DNA of 64,000 nt from Constantimarinum furrinae (GTDB taxonomy: Bacteria; Bacteroidota; Bacteroidia; Flavobacteriales; Flavobacteriaceae): contig NZ_CP052909.1 in the NCBI RefSeq assembly GCF_014295415.1, forward strand, positions 1,426,001 through 1,490,000. Direction: 5' to 3'. The notes under the pieces are model-generated. The model saw only the letters and a list, made by a program, of their open reading frames with translations. It ran no database searches and was not told where the DNA came from. The translations under genes were made by a program, and so were the position numbers. Shown here one piece after another: positions 53,171 through 61,696 of this stretch (position 1 is the stretch's first letter; each line of letters begins with the position of its first letter).

Positions 53171-54334
53171 TTATTTAGCTAACCTTATACCGGTAAATTG
53201 CCAGCGCAAATTTGTTTGAAAGAAATTGCGATAGGTAGGTCTGGTGTGATTTGTTGAAGTGGCTACAGATCCTCCACGAAGTACTTTTTGATTGACCATG
53301 AATTTTCCATTGTATTCTCCCAAAGCACCTTTATCTTTTTTATAACCGGGATAGGGTAGGTAGGCACTTTCTGTCCATTCCCATCTGCTACCCCAATTGA
53401 AATTTTCTTCAGCCGCCTCCCATTCAAATTCGGTGGGCAGTCTGCACTTCTTCCATTGTGAATATGCGAATGCTTCAAAGTAGGATATATGGGTTACCGG
53501 GGCTTCTTTTGTTATTTTCTGAAGGCCTTGAGCTGTATACTGATACCATTGGTTTTCAATTTTATGCCAATACATGGGTTGGTGAATATTATTTTGCTGA
53601 ATCCAATCCCACCCTTCTGCGTGCCAATAATTGAAATCCTTGTAACCGCCCGAATCTATAAATTCAATGAACTCATCATTCGTAACCAGCTTATTGGATA
53701 TCCTATATTCATGCAGATACACTTTATGTCTACCCAGCTCATTGTCGTAGCAAAACGTTTCGGGATCACTATGGCCAATTTCATATATCCCCTCATTCAT
53801 TTCGATCCATTTTTGCTTAACATCCTGAACGGGATTTTCCTGAAATGAATCGTTATATTTTGGAAGTAACGGGTTATTTCCTAGAATATATTTTATATCG
53901 GTGATCAATAATTCCTGATGTTGTTTTTCATGATGTATTCCAATGAGGAGTATTTCTTCTATTTCCGATGAAATTTCAGATTGAAGGAACTCTTTCATCT
54001 CGTTGGTCACATAATGACGATAATCATAAACCTTTGCGACCCCCGGTCGTGAAAGATTTCCTCGATCATTACGAACAACTCTTTTTCCTACATTTTCGTA
54101 ATAACTGTTAAAAACAAATGCAAAATCATCGTCAAACAAACGATAATTAGGCTTGTAAGGTTTTAAAATGAATTCTTCAAAAAACCACGAAGTGTGACCA
54201 AGATGCCATTTAGGAGGGGAAACGTCTACTATGGGTTGCACTACATAATCTTCAATCTCCAGAGGCTTACAAATAGTTTCAGTGTATTGTCTGGTTTCCA
54301 GAAAAAAGGTTACGATGTTCTCGGTTTTGATCAT
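53171..54334 (-). CDS. egtB: Ergothioneine biosynthesis protein EgtB (iron-dependent sulfoxide synthase)
   Basis: 387 residues from the ATG at 54334. The DinB-like N-terminal domain has PPKWHLGHTSWFFEEF and IGIHHEKQHQELLITDI, the three-His iron site. The C-terminal FGE-sulfatase domain has IGHSDPETFCYDNELGRHKV, CRLPTEFEWEAA, GSRWEWTES and RNFFQTNLRWQFTGIRLAK. It joins sulfur to hercynine. An in-frame GTG at 54367 would lengthen it by 11 residues read through the hairpin immediately upstream. That hairpin ends in seven T residues that touch the ATG. Confidence 0.94.
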   Translation of the reverse strand: MIKTENIVTFFLETRQYTETICKPLEIEDYVVQPIVDVSPPKWHLGHTSWFFEEFILKPYKPNYRLFDDDFAFVFNSYYENVGKRVVRNDRGNLSRPGVAKVYDYRHYVTNEMKEFLQSEISSEIEEILLIGIHHEKQHQELLITDIKYILGNNPLLPKYNDSFQENPVQDVKQKWIEMNEGIYEIGHSDPETFCYDNELGRHKVYLHEYRISNKLVTNDEFIEFIDSGGYKDFNYWHAEGWDWIQQNNIHQPMYWHKIENQWYQYTAQGLQKITKEAPVTHISYFEAFAYSQWKKCRLPTEFEWEAAEENFNWGSRWEWTESAYLPYPGYKKDKGALGEYNGKFMVNQKVLRGGSVATSTNHTRPTYRNFFQTNLRWQFTGIRLAK

Positions 54335-54369
54335 AAAAAAAGTGTCAAACCGCTCTTGGTTGGACACTT
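54335..54369 (-). terminator. Terminator-like hairpin abutting the egtB start
   Basis: On the minus strand: AAAGTGTC, mismatch, AACC, loop, GGTT, mismatch, GACACTTT, then TTTT up to the ATG at 54334. It could be the terminator of the TonB-C gene pair or an attenuator/5' leader structure of egtB. Upstream on the same strand TATCTTTA resembles a -7 box. Confidence 0.7.
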
Positions 54370-54417
54370 TAAAGATAAAAATTAAATTTCGGGAAGATGT
54401 TTAGGGAATGTTAAAGC

Positions 54418-54906
54418 CTAGTTTCCCTTAGTGCGCTTTTGCTTATTTGGTCTTTTAGGACCTTCAACTTCAAAAATAATAGGAAGCGCATAGAGAACAT
54501 TTACTTTTTCTCCTCGCTGCTCACCGGCTTCCATTTTTGGTAAAGCCGATACTACTCGTATGGATTCTTCTTCGAGCACAGGATGTGGAGCTCGGGCTCT
54601 TATATCTTTTACGAAACCCTGATTGTCTATTTTAAATTGTACGGCTATACGATGCCTTCCTTTATTCAGATTCAGGGAATCTGCTAAATTTAGGTTGAAA
54701 TTCTCAGCCACAAACGCACTGATCTTTTGAGACATACATGTTTTAAGTTCATTATTCGTGCTTCCTTCACAGCCGGGATATACAGGAACTTTCTCTATGG
54801 TCGCGAATGGAACATCGGCTCCTGTTTTGGTGTTCGAATCGCTTTGTGCGAATCCAATGGTCGATGATAAGATCAGACAAACTACAAACAATGATCGCAT
54901 TATCAT
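54418..54906 (-). CDS. TonB C-terminal domain protein, secreted
   Basis: 162 residues. Signal peptide to about residue 21 (GFAQS). KVPVYPGCEGSTNNELKTCM and the TonB-C fold (RIAVQFKIDNQGFVKDIRAR, EEESIRVVSALPKMEAGEQR) follow. There is no Pro-rich periplasmic spanner and no retained N-terminal anchor, so this is not a classical energy transducer. A basic tail (KRPNKQKRTKGN) ends it. Its ATG overlaps the stop of its paralogue upstream (ATGA). Function unknown. Confidence 0.82.
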   Translation of the reverse strand: MIMRSLFVVCLILSSTIGFAQSDSNTKTGADVPFATIEKVPVYPGCEGSTNNELKTCMSQKISAFVAENFNLNLADSLNLNKGRHRIAVQFKIDNQGFVKDIRARAPHPVLEEESIRVVSALPKMEAGEQRGEKVNVLYALPIIFEVEGPKRPNKQKRTKGN

Positions 54907-55337
54907 TTTCCGGTTTTAAAAGTGAAAGGAACAGAGTATTTTATGGCTCTGGGTTTTCCTCCTAACATTCCGGGTTTTGCCATTTTAGGTATGGCCATGA
55001 TATTTCTTTTGGCTTCCTCCTGAAGTGCTGCAGTACCACCACTTACATTCTTTACTTCCACCATTCCTTTTTCATTGATCACAAAATCTACGATAACCCG
55101 ACCCTGAACATTGTTCTTATATTCGGCCGCAGGGTATTTAAAATTCTTTGCAATATGTGTGGCTAATTTTGTGTTGAAACAATTGTCCCGTTGTGTGGCA
55201 CTCCCTTTTTCACAACCTGGCCAAACTGGTGCGATCTCTTTTAAAGTCACCGTATTTTTTTGTACGTCTCCCCACTCTTGCTGGGCAAACATGGTGGTGC
55301 TAAATATAAGTGTTAGGACAAAAATGGTGTTTTTCAT
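54903..55337 (-). CDS. TonB C-terminal domain protein, secreted (paralogue)
   Basis: 144 residues from the ATG at 55337, chosen because it gives the signal peptide MKNTIFVLTLIFSTTMFAQQ. IAPVWPGCEKGSATQRDNCF and VNEKGMVEVKNVSGGTAAL, EEAKRNIMAIPKMAKPGMLG are the TonB-C features. The P-G-C-E motif is shared with the following gene. Tandem duplication of a short secreted TonB-C protein is likely. It may be a periplasmic partner of receptors or another complex; the role is unknown. Confidence 0.83.
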   Translation of the reverse strand: MKNTIFVLTLIFSTTMFAQQEWGDVQKNTVTLKEIAPVWPGCEKGSATQRDNCFNTKLATHIAKNFKYPAAEYKNNVQGRVIVDFVINEKGMVEVKNVSGGTAALQEEAKRNIMAIPKMAKPGMLGGKPRAIKYSVPFTFKTGK

Positions 55338-55353
55338 AGGTAGGATTATTTTT

Positions 55354-56178
55354 TTAAACGGCAACCGCTCCTTTAATATGCGGATGCGGGTCATAGTTTG
55401 TAAGACTAAAGTCATCAAAATTGAAGCCAAATATATCTTTTACAGATGGATTTAGCAACATTTTTGGTAAAGGACGTGGATCACGAGATAATTGCAGCTC
55501 CACTTGCTCCATATGATTGCTATAGATATGAGCATCACCAAAGGTGTGAACAAAATCTCCGGGTTGATAACCGCAAACCTGTGCCATCATCATCGTAAAC
55601 AACGCGTAAGAGGCAATATTAAAGGGGACTCCTAAAAATATGTCTGCACTTCGTTGATATAACTGACAAGATAATTTTCCATTGGCAACGTAAAATTGAA
55701 AAAATGCGTGACACGGAGGAAGTGCGGCTTTTCCATTCGCTACATTTTCCGAAAAGGGCTTAGAGGTATCGGGCAAAACGCTTGGATTCCACGCGCTCAC
55801 CAACATTCTTCGACTATCGGGGTTGTGCTTTAAGGTCTCAATAACTTCCTTAATTTGATCGATCTCCTCGCTGTTCCAGTTCCTCCATTGGTGACCGTAT
55901 ACCGGTCCAAGATCTCCGTTCTCATCGGCCCACTCATTCCAGATACGCACTCCGTTTTCCTGAAGGTATTGAATGTTTGTATCTCCTTTCAGAAACCAAA
56001 GCAATTCATAAATAATGGACTTTAAATGTAGCTTTTTGGTAGTAACCATCGGAAATCCTTCGCTTAGGTCGAAGCGCATCTGATATCCGAACACACTTTT
56101 TGTGCCGGTACCGGTGCGGTCGTGTTTTTCAACGCCATGTTCGAGGACGTGTTTTAGGAGGTCATGGTATTGTTTCAT
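55354..56178 (-). CDS. thyA: Thymidylate synthase
   Basis: 274 residues from the ATG at 56178; the longer frame adds a hydrophobic stretch not found in Thy[51 protein letters not shown], the catalytic Cys in [30 protein letters not shown] and [12 protein letters not shown] are diagnostic. It makes dTMP from dUMP with methylene-tetrahydrofolate, matched by folA and folK elsewhere in the window. Confidence 0.97.
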   Translation of the reverse strand: MKQYHDLLKHVLEHGVEKHDRTGTGTKSVFGYQMRFDLSEGFPMVTTKKLHLKSIIYELLWFLKGDTNIQYLQENGVRIWNEWADENGDLGPVYGHQWRNWNSEEIDQIKEVIETLKHNPDSRRMLVSAWNPSVLPDTSKPFSENVANGKAALPPCHAFFQFYVANGKLSCQLYQRSADIFLGVPFNIASYALFTMMMAQVCGYQPGDFVHTFGDAHIYSNHMEQVELQLSRDPRPLPKMLLNPSVKDIFGFNFDDFSLTNYDPHPHIKGAVAV

Positions 56179-56288
56179 AGTCGGAAAAATTCTAGCGATA
56201 AATGTAAAAAACGCGACGTATTTAATAAACCACAGAAGTGGGGATTTATTATAAGTTATCAACGATTTTATTCAGAAATGCGTTCAGA

Positions 56289-58013
56289 CTAACCAATGAG
56301 CATTCCTGCAATGGTAGCCGTAAGCAGCGCGGCCACTGTTCCCCCTATAAGGGCTTTTATGCCAAAACGGGCCAGCGTTGTTCGCTGACTCGGTGCCAGT
56401 ACGCCAATTCCTCCGATCTGTATCCCAATAGAAGCGAAATTTGCAAAGCCGCACAAGGCATAGGTGGCAATTACAATGGATCTGTAGTTCGACAAGGTAC
56501 CCGACTGTTTTAATTCACTCAGGGTGGCGTAGGCATAAAATTCGTTGAGTATGGTTTTTTCTCCCAGCAACTGACCCACAATAGTAATATCTTCGGCGGG
56601 CACCCCTATGATCCAGGCCACCGGCGCAAAGATATTGCCGAGGATATACTGCATGGAGAGTCCGTCAAATCTTCCGTCGGTACTGGCAATAATTTTTTCG
56701 TTTAGTCCGGTAGGACCTCCAATCCAATCGACTGTGATCCAGTTAAAGACCGCCATGATCGCAGTAAAAACCAACAGCATGGCACCTACATTAACAGCTA
56801 GTTTAAGGCCTTCAGTAGTTCCTCGAGACACGGCGTCTAATACGTTGCTTCCAATTTTTTCTTTCGAAATATCCAGTTTTCTATCCACTTCTTCAGTTTC
56901 AGGAAATAACATTTTTGCAATCAGAATTGCTGCAGGTGCAGACATGATCGAAGCAGTAAGTAAATGTTTAGTGAACAGGATCTTTTCGGCATCACTGTCT
57001 CCTCCCAGAAATGCTATAAATGCCGCGAGTACTCCACCCGCGATAGTAGCCATACCGCCCACCATTAGGCAAAGGATCTCAGACTTGGTCATCCGATCGA
57101 GATAAGGTTTTACAACCAGCGGGGCTTCAGTTTGACCAATAAATATATTCGCTGCTGCCGCCAGACTTTCGGCACCGGAAAGACGCATGGTTTTGCTCAT
57201 CACCCAGGCAAATCCCTTTACAAATAATTGAAGGATTCCGAGGTAGTACAGCAAGGATGTAAAGGCTGAAAAAAAGACGATCGTTGGCAATACTTTAAAG
57301 GCAAAAATGTATCCGAACGTATCCATATCGGCTACCAGCCCTCCAAATAGAAACTCTGATCCTTTTTCGCTCATATTGAGAAAGGCAACGATCTTATCAC
57401 TAATCCAGTCGAAGGCCAAAGCAACATATTCTACTTTTAGAACGAGCACAGCAAAAATGATCTGTAAAGCCAGCCCGGAAATTACCAGACGCCAGTTTAT
57501 TTTTCTTCTATTGCTGCTTAACAGATAACAAACAAGCAGTAAAAAGGAGATTCCTAGTATCCCTCTAAGGATACTGCTAGTGCTTATTCCAACACCTTCG
57601 TCTGGATCGATGGCTAACTTGGAATTTTCATCTGCAATGACTGTAGAAATTTCTGTTTCGGTAGGTGTTGTGAGTTTGTAGCTCACCCTATTTTCTGAAA
57701 AGACAAGCGTGCTGTCGGTGAGTTCAGAAATACGAAATCTTCGAATAGTATCACTTGGCTTGTTAAAAAAGAGCACCAGCAAATTATTCTGAAAAATATA
57801 ATCCCCGCTGGCCTCTATGGCGTTTTCGTCTTTCAGTTGATAACTAAATGCACCATCTGAAAGTTTAAAATAGTCGGTATGCTCATTTATTTTGAAGAGT
57901 GGTTGACCTTCCGCTGTAGTGACCTCTGAAATCTGCCAGTTTTTTTCGATGCTTTGACCTAAACAAGTTCCGAAGATTGCGATGGTGAAAACTACAAATA
58001 GAAACTTTTGCAT
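56289..58013 (-). CDS. CNT-type nucleoside transporter with extra N-terminal secreted domain
   Basis: 574 residues. Residues about 165 to 574 form a concentrative nucleoside transporter: FAFKVLPTIVFFSAFTSLLY, ESLAAAANIFIGQTEAPLVV, MVGGMATIAGGVLAAFIAFL, EFYAYATLSELKQSG and TYALCGFANFASIGIQIGGI. Before it lie a signal peptide (MQKFLFVVFTIAIFGTCLGQ) and a beta-rich domain of about 130 residues (WQISEVTTAEGQPLFKINEH, SDGAFSYQLKDENAIEASGD, RRFRISELTDSTLVFSENR) that resembles a lipocalin-like fold. Typical NupC proteins have only about 400 residues. The extra domain would face the periplasm and might capture nucleosides; this is inference. Confidence 0.9.
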   Translation of the reverse strand: MQKFLFVVFTIAIFGTCLGQSIEKNWQISEVTTAEGQPLFKINEHTDYFKLSDGAFSYQLKDENAIEASGDYIFQNNLLVLFFNKPSDTIRRFRISELTDSTLVFSENRVSYKLTTPTETEISTVIADENSKLAIDPDEGVGISTSSILRGILGISFLLLVCYLLSSNRRKINWRLVISGLALQIIFAVLVLKVEYVALAFDWISDKIVAFLNMSEKGSEFLFGGLVADMDTFGYIFAFKVLPTIVFFSAFTSLLYYLGILQLFVKGFAWVMSKTMRLSGAESLAAAANIFIGQTEAPLVVKPYLDRMTKSEILCLMVGGMATIAGGVLAAFIAFLGGDSDAEKILFTKHLLTASIMSAPAAILIAKMLFPETEEVDRKLDISKEKIGSNVLDAVSRGTTEGLKLAVNVGAMLLVFTAIMAVFNWITVDWIGGPTGLNEKIIASTDGRFDGLSMQYILGNIFAPVAWIIGVPAEDITIVGQLLGEKTILNEFYAYATLSELKQSGTLSNYRSIVIATYALCGFANFASIGIQIGGIGVLAPSQRTTLARFGIKALIGGTVAALLTATIAGMLIG

Positions 58014-58029
58014 AAAGTTTAGTTAAGGA

Positions 58030-58662
58030 TCACTGTCTTTTTGAAATTTCATCCCGTATGGCCGCCGCTCTTTCATAGTTCTCATTGGCTACAGCCTGAT
58101 CCAGCATTTCATTCAGTTCTTTAATACTGAATTTGGAAAAATCTTCTGTAGAAACCGGTGATACCGATTCTCTATCCTCACCTGTAATCAATTCTTCTAT
58201 GACTGCCTCTTCCTCTTTGGAAATATCCTGCTTCTTTTTCTTTGGAGCTGTTTTGAGATAAATCCCGGCTTTATCGAGTATATTTTTATAAGTAAAAATG
58301 GGAGCTTTAAAGCGAAGCGCCAAAGCAATCGCATCGCTGGTTCGAGCGTCGATGATCTCTTCGATCTTATCCCTCTCGCAAATAATACTGGAATAGAAGA
58401 CTCCGTCCACCAATTTATGAATGATTACCTGCTTTACGATCACATCGAAGCGATCGGCAAAATTTTTAAAAAGATCATGGGTTAAAGGTCTGGGGGGTTT
58501 AATTTCCTTTTCCAATGCGATGGCTATCGATTGAGCCTCAAATGCACCAATAACTATGGGCAGTTTACGCTCCCCGTCAACTTCACTCAAAATAAGGGCA
58601 TAAGCACCATTTTGAGTCTGACTGTAAGAGATTCCTTTTATGTTAAGTCGAACTAAGCTCAT
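58030..58662 (-). CDS. Bifunctional nuclease family protein with UVR motif
   Basis: 210 residues from the ATG at 58662. The N-terminal DUF151/BFN domain (about 1 to 130) has GISYSQTQNGAYALILSEVD, KLPIVIGAFEAQSIAIALE, RPLTHDLFKNFADRF, and ARTSDAIALALRFKAPIFT. A UvrB/UvrC-type motif ends the protein (IKELNEMLDQAVANENYERA, AAIRDEISKRQ). The family is annotated as a bifunctional nuclease from plant and bacterial members; the role in Bacteroidota is unknown. It lies 16 bases ahead of the nucleoside transporter gene on the same strand, a recurring pairing. Confidence 0.9.
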   Translation of the reverse strand: MSLVRLNIKGISYSQTQNGAYALILSEVDGERKLPIVIGAFEAQSIAIALEKEIKPPRPLTHDLFKNFADRFDVIVKQVIIHKLVDGVFYSSIICERDKIEEIIDARTSDAIALALRFKAPIFTYKNILDKAGIYLKTAPKKKKQDISKEEEAVIEELITGEDRESVSPVSTEDFSKFSIKELNEMLDQAVANENYERAAAIRDEISKRQ

Positions 58663-58741
58663 ATATATGTAAAAAGGCTGATTAAACAAGGGATTTACTT
58701 ATCTAAACAGCCCTTTTTTCCGGGCACAAATTACTAAAAAA

Positions 58742-59710
58742 TTATGCGTTTTGCGCCTTAAACTCCTTTAATTTTTCAGTGAGCTGAGGTACAACTTCGA
58801 AGGCATCGCCAACAATTCCGTAGTCTGCCGCTTTAAAAAACGGTGCCTCGGGATCGTTGTTTATTACCACTTTTACCTTAGATGAATTAATTCCTGCCAG
58901 GTGCTGGATCGCACCACTAATTCCTATAGCGATATATAAATTGGACGCTACCGGCTTACCTGTCTGTCCCACGTGCTCGCTATGAGGTCTCCATCCCATA
59001 TCACTAACCGGTTTTGAGCAAGCTGTCGCTGCTCCCAATGTTGCTGCCAGTTCTTCAAGCATTCCCCAGTTTTCAGGACCCTTTAAACCTCGGCCGCCCG
59101 ATACAACGATCTCTGCATCGGCGATGGTCACTTTATCGGTGGCTTTATCGACCGAAAGCACATTAACCGAGAAGTCATCATCGCTAAGTGATGGTGAAAA
59201 ACTTTCGGTATTGACATTAGTATCGTTTTCTTTTACACCGAAGGCATTTTTTGCCAATCCAATTACTTTAACATCTGTTGTAATTTCGGTATTAGAAAAA
59301 GCCTTGTTGGTGAACACGCTGTGTTTTACTTTAAATGGTGCGGTTCCGGTGGGAAGTTCAGTAACGTTAGGCACATATCCTGCTTCCAGATTAACGGCTA
59401 CCAAAGGAGCCATAAATTTGCAGTTCGCACTTGACGTAAGCACTACTACTTTAGCTTCTTCTTTTTTGGCGGCCTGCGCGATCATGTCGGCGTATGCCTC
59501 CGCATTGAATTCCTTTAACTTGTCGTTGGAAACCTCTAAAACCTTGGAAGCCCCATAAGCACCAAGTTGAGCGGAATCTCCACCGTTTACCGACACAGCG
59601 GTCACCGAGGTTCCCATCATATCTGCGATACCTTTGGCGTAGGATACGGCTTCAAACGCGATCTTTTTGAATTTTCCTTCTTCAGATTCTGTATATACTA
59701 AAATTGACAT
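58742..59710 (-). CDS. etfA: Electron transfer flavoprotein alpha subunit
   Basis: 322 residues. FAD-binding C-terminal block: VSGGRGLKGPENWGMLEELA, MGWRPHSEHVGQTGKPVASN, YIAIGISGAIQHLAGINSSK and INNDPEAPFFKAADYGIVGD. The ETF carries electrons from acyl-CoA dehydrogenases to the quinone pool. It starts three bases after etfB, so the pair forms one operon, likely controlled by the palindrome upstream of etfB. Confidence 0.97.
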   Translation of the reverse strand: MSILVYTESEEGKFKKIAFEAVSYAKGIADMMGTSVTAVSVNGGDSAQLGAYGASKVLEVSNDKLKEFNAEAYADMIAQAAKKEEAKVVVLTSSANCKFMAPLVAVNLEAGYVPNVTELPTGTAPFKVKHSVFTNKAFSNTEITTDVKVIGLAKNAFGVKENDTNVNTESFSPSLSDDDFSVNVLSVDKATDKVTIADAEIVVSGGRGLKGPENWGMLEELAATLGAATACSKPVSDMGWRPHSEHVGQTGKPVASNLYIAIGISGAIQHLAGINSSKVKVVINNDPEAPFFKAADYGIVGDAFEVVPQLTEKLKEFKAQNA

Positions 59711-59713
59711 ATC

Positions 59714-60454
59714 TTAAATAACTTTTGCTTCGTTGTGTAATAAATTTACCAGTTCGTCCACACTGTCTACCAGCTTCACAGCTCCTTTTGGAGCAGGTTT
59801 TTCGAAGGTCACAGATTGGGTTTCGGCAGATGCTTCAACAGCTTCCTTTACGTGTAACGGTTTAGAACGCGCCTGCATGATCCCGCGCATATTCGGAATG
59901 CGAAGGTCGCTTTCCTCTACCAGACCTTTTTGTCCTCCTACAACTAAAGGAAGTGTGGTTTTAAGGGTTTCCTTTCCTCCATCGATCTCTCTGATGGCGG
60001 TAACATTTTCTCCTTCGATCTCCAGATTAATACAAGTGTTTACAAAATTTGCACCGGTGAGTTTAGAGATCATTCCAGGGACCATTCCGCCGTTATAATC
60101 GATAGATTCGCGCCCGCCTATCACGAGGTCGTATCCTCCGTCTTTTACAACATTTGCGAGTTGTTTAGCCACAGAATAACCATCTGTTGCCGCGGTATTG
60201 ACACGAATTGCTTCATCGGCGCCAATTGCTAACGCTTTTCTTAAGGTGGGTTCTGTTTCAGGTCCGCCAACGTTCGCCACATGTACGGTTGCGCCTTGCT
60301 TTTCTTTAAACCACATAGCACGGGTAAGACCAAATTCGTCATTCGGGTTAATAACAAACTGTACCCCGTTGGTGTCGAATTTCGTGTCACCATCGGTAAA
60401 ATTGATCTTTGAAGTAGTGTCTGGTACATGACTTATACACACTAATATTTTCAT
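59714..60454 (-). CDS. etfB: Electron transfer flavoprotein beta subunit
   Basis: 246 residues. MKILVCISHVPDTTSKINFT, VINPNDEFGLTRAMWFKEK, ALAIGADEAIRVNTAATDGY and DLVIGGRESIDYNGGMVPGM are ETF-beta signatures. First gene of the etfBA operon. The leader is about 100 bases if the TATCTTCG motif at 60570 to 60563 on the minus strand is the -7 box, and the palindrome at 60587-60610 would then cover the -33 region. Confidence 0.97.
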   Translation of the reverse strand: MKILVCISHVPDTTSKINFTDGDTKFDTNGVQFVINPNDEFGLTRAMWFKEKQGATVHVANVGGPETEPTLRKALAIGADEAIRVNTAATDGYSVAKQLANVVKDGGYDLVIGGRESIDYNGGMVPGMISKLTGANFVNTCINLEIEGENVTAIREIDGGKETLKTTLPLVVGGQKGLVEESDLRIPNMRGIMQARSKPLHVKEAVEASAETQSVTFEKPAPKGAVKLVDSVDELVNLLHNEAKVI

Positions 60455-60586
60455 TGTAGAATTGTATTTGTTTATGTAACTGTTTTCGATGATTTCTAAA
60501 GGCGTTTACCCTCAGTTCTTGCAGAAATTCCTTGGATGATTCCGATTCGGATTTCGCGGCTACGAAGATACATATATATTTCTGAA

Positions 60587-60610
60587 TTTTACTATGCATG
60601 CATAGTAAAA
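60587..60610. promoter_or_regulatory. Perfect 24-bp palindrome upstream of etfB
   Basis: TTTTACTATGCA followed directly by its exact reverse complement. It lies between divergent etfBA and pdhB. It is placed at the -33 region of a possible etfB promoter. A 22-bp near copy is upstream of fadL at 17955. Size and symmetry suit a dimeric TetR-type repressor. Confidence 0.72.
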
Positions 60611-60658
60611 ATTGAAGAAATCCTGTAAAAAAAGTATGAGTACACATATAAATAATAG

Positions 60659-60666
60659 TATTTTTG
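60659..60666 (+). promoter_or_regulatory. -7 box of pdhB promoter
   Basis: TATTTTTG, exact TAnnTTTG match, 47 bases before the pdhB ATG. No clear TTG at -33. Confidence 0.5.
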
Positions 60667-60712
60667 TTTCTTCCGAAGAAAATTGAGAACTACTAATCGA
60701 GATACCTTACAA

Positions 60713-61696
60713 ATGAAGACTTTACAATTCAGAGAAGCCATCCAGGAAGCCATGAGTGAAGAAATGCGTCGCGACGAGAGCATTTATTTAATGGGAGAAG
60801 AAGTTGCCGAATACAACGGTGCATATAAAGCCAGTAAAGGAATGTTGGACGAGTTTGGCGCCAAGCGGGTGATCGATACCCCTATTTCCGAATTGGGATT
60901 TTCGGGTGTCGCCATTGGTTCTGCAATGAACGGGAATCGTCCCATTGTAGAGTTTATGACGTTTAACTTTTCTTTGGTGGGGATCGATCAGATCATAAAT
61001 AATGCTGCAAAAATTAGACAAATGAGTGGCGGACAGTTCAACTGTCCAATCGTTTTTCGCGGGCCCACTGCATCTGCCGGACAATTGGCAGCAACGCATT
61101 CGCAAGCCTTTGAAAGCTGGTACGCCAATACTCCGGGGTTAAAAGTTATCGTGCCCAGTAATCCCGCCGATGCTAAGGGATTATTGAAAAGTGCCATTCG
61201 TGATGACGATCCGGTAATTTTTATGGAAAGTGAACAGATGTATGGTGATAAGGGCGAGGTTCCGGAAGGCGAATATCTAATTCCTATTGGTGTAGCCGAA
61301 ATTAAACGAAAAGGAAAGGATGTGACTATTGTTTCCTTCGGAAAGATCATAAAAGAGGCTTATAAAGCGGCTGAAACACTGGCTGAAGAAGGTATAGAAT
61401 GTGAGATCATCGATCTGCGTACCGTGCGACCAATGGATCATAATGCCATCCTTGAGTCGGTAAAGAAAACCAACCGATTGGTGATTCTTGAAGAAGCATG
61501 GCCTTTTGGAAATGTTGCTACCGAGATAACCTACCAGGTGCAAAGTCAGGCATTTGATTATCTTGATGCACCCATTGTAAAGATCAATACGGCCGACACA
61601 CCGGCACCGTATTCCCCTTCCTTGCTTAAAGAATGGCTACCTAACAGTGAGGATGTGATAAAAGCCGTTAAGAAGGTCATGTACAGGGAGGAATGA
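60713..61696 (+). CDS. pdhB: Pyruvate dehydrogenase E1 component, beta subunit
   Basis: 327 residues from the ATG at 60713. FREAIQEAMSEEMRRDESIY, LMGEEVAEYNGAYKASKGML, RVIDTPISELGFSGVAIGSA, FMTFNFSLVGIDQIINNAAK, HSQAFESWYANTPGLKVIVP and LRTVRPMDHNAILESVKKTN are E1-beta signatures of the pyruvate type. With E1-alpha it decarboxylates pyruvate to feed acetyl-CoA formation. The alpha subunit gene is not in the window. Confidence 0.95.
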   Translation: MKTLQFREAIQEAMSEEMRRDESIYLMGEEVAEYNGAYKASKGMLDEFGAKRVIDTPISELGFSGVAIGSAMNGNRPIVEFMTFNFSLVGIDQIINNAAKIRQMSGGQFNCPIVFRGPTASAGQLAATHSQAFESWYANTPGLKVIVPSNPADAKGLLKSAIRDDDPVIFMESEQMYGDKGEVPEGEYLIPIGVAEIKRKGKDVTIVSFGKIIKEAYKAAETLAEEGIECEIIDLRTVRPMDHNAILESVKKTNRLVILEEAWPFGNVATEITYQVQSQAFDYLDAPIVKINTADTPAPYSPSLLKEWLPNSEDVIKAVKKVMYREE

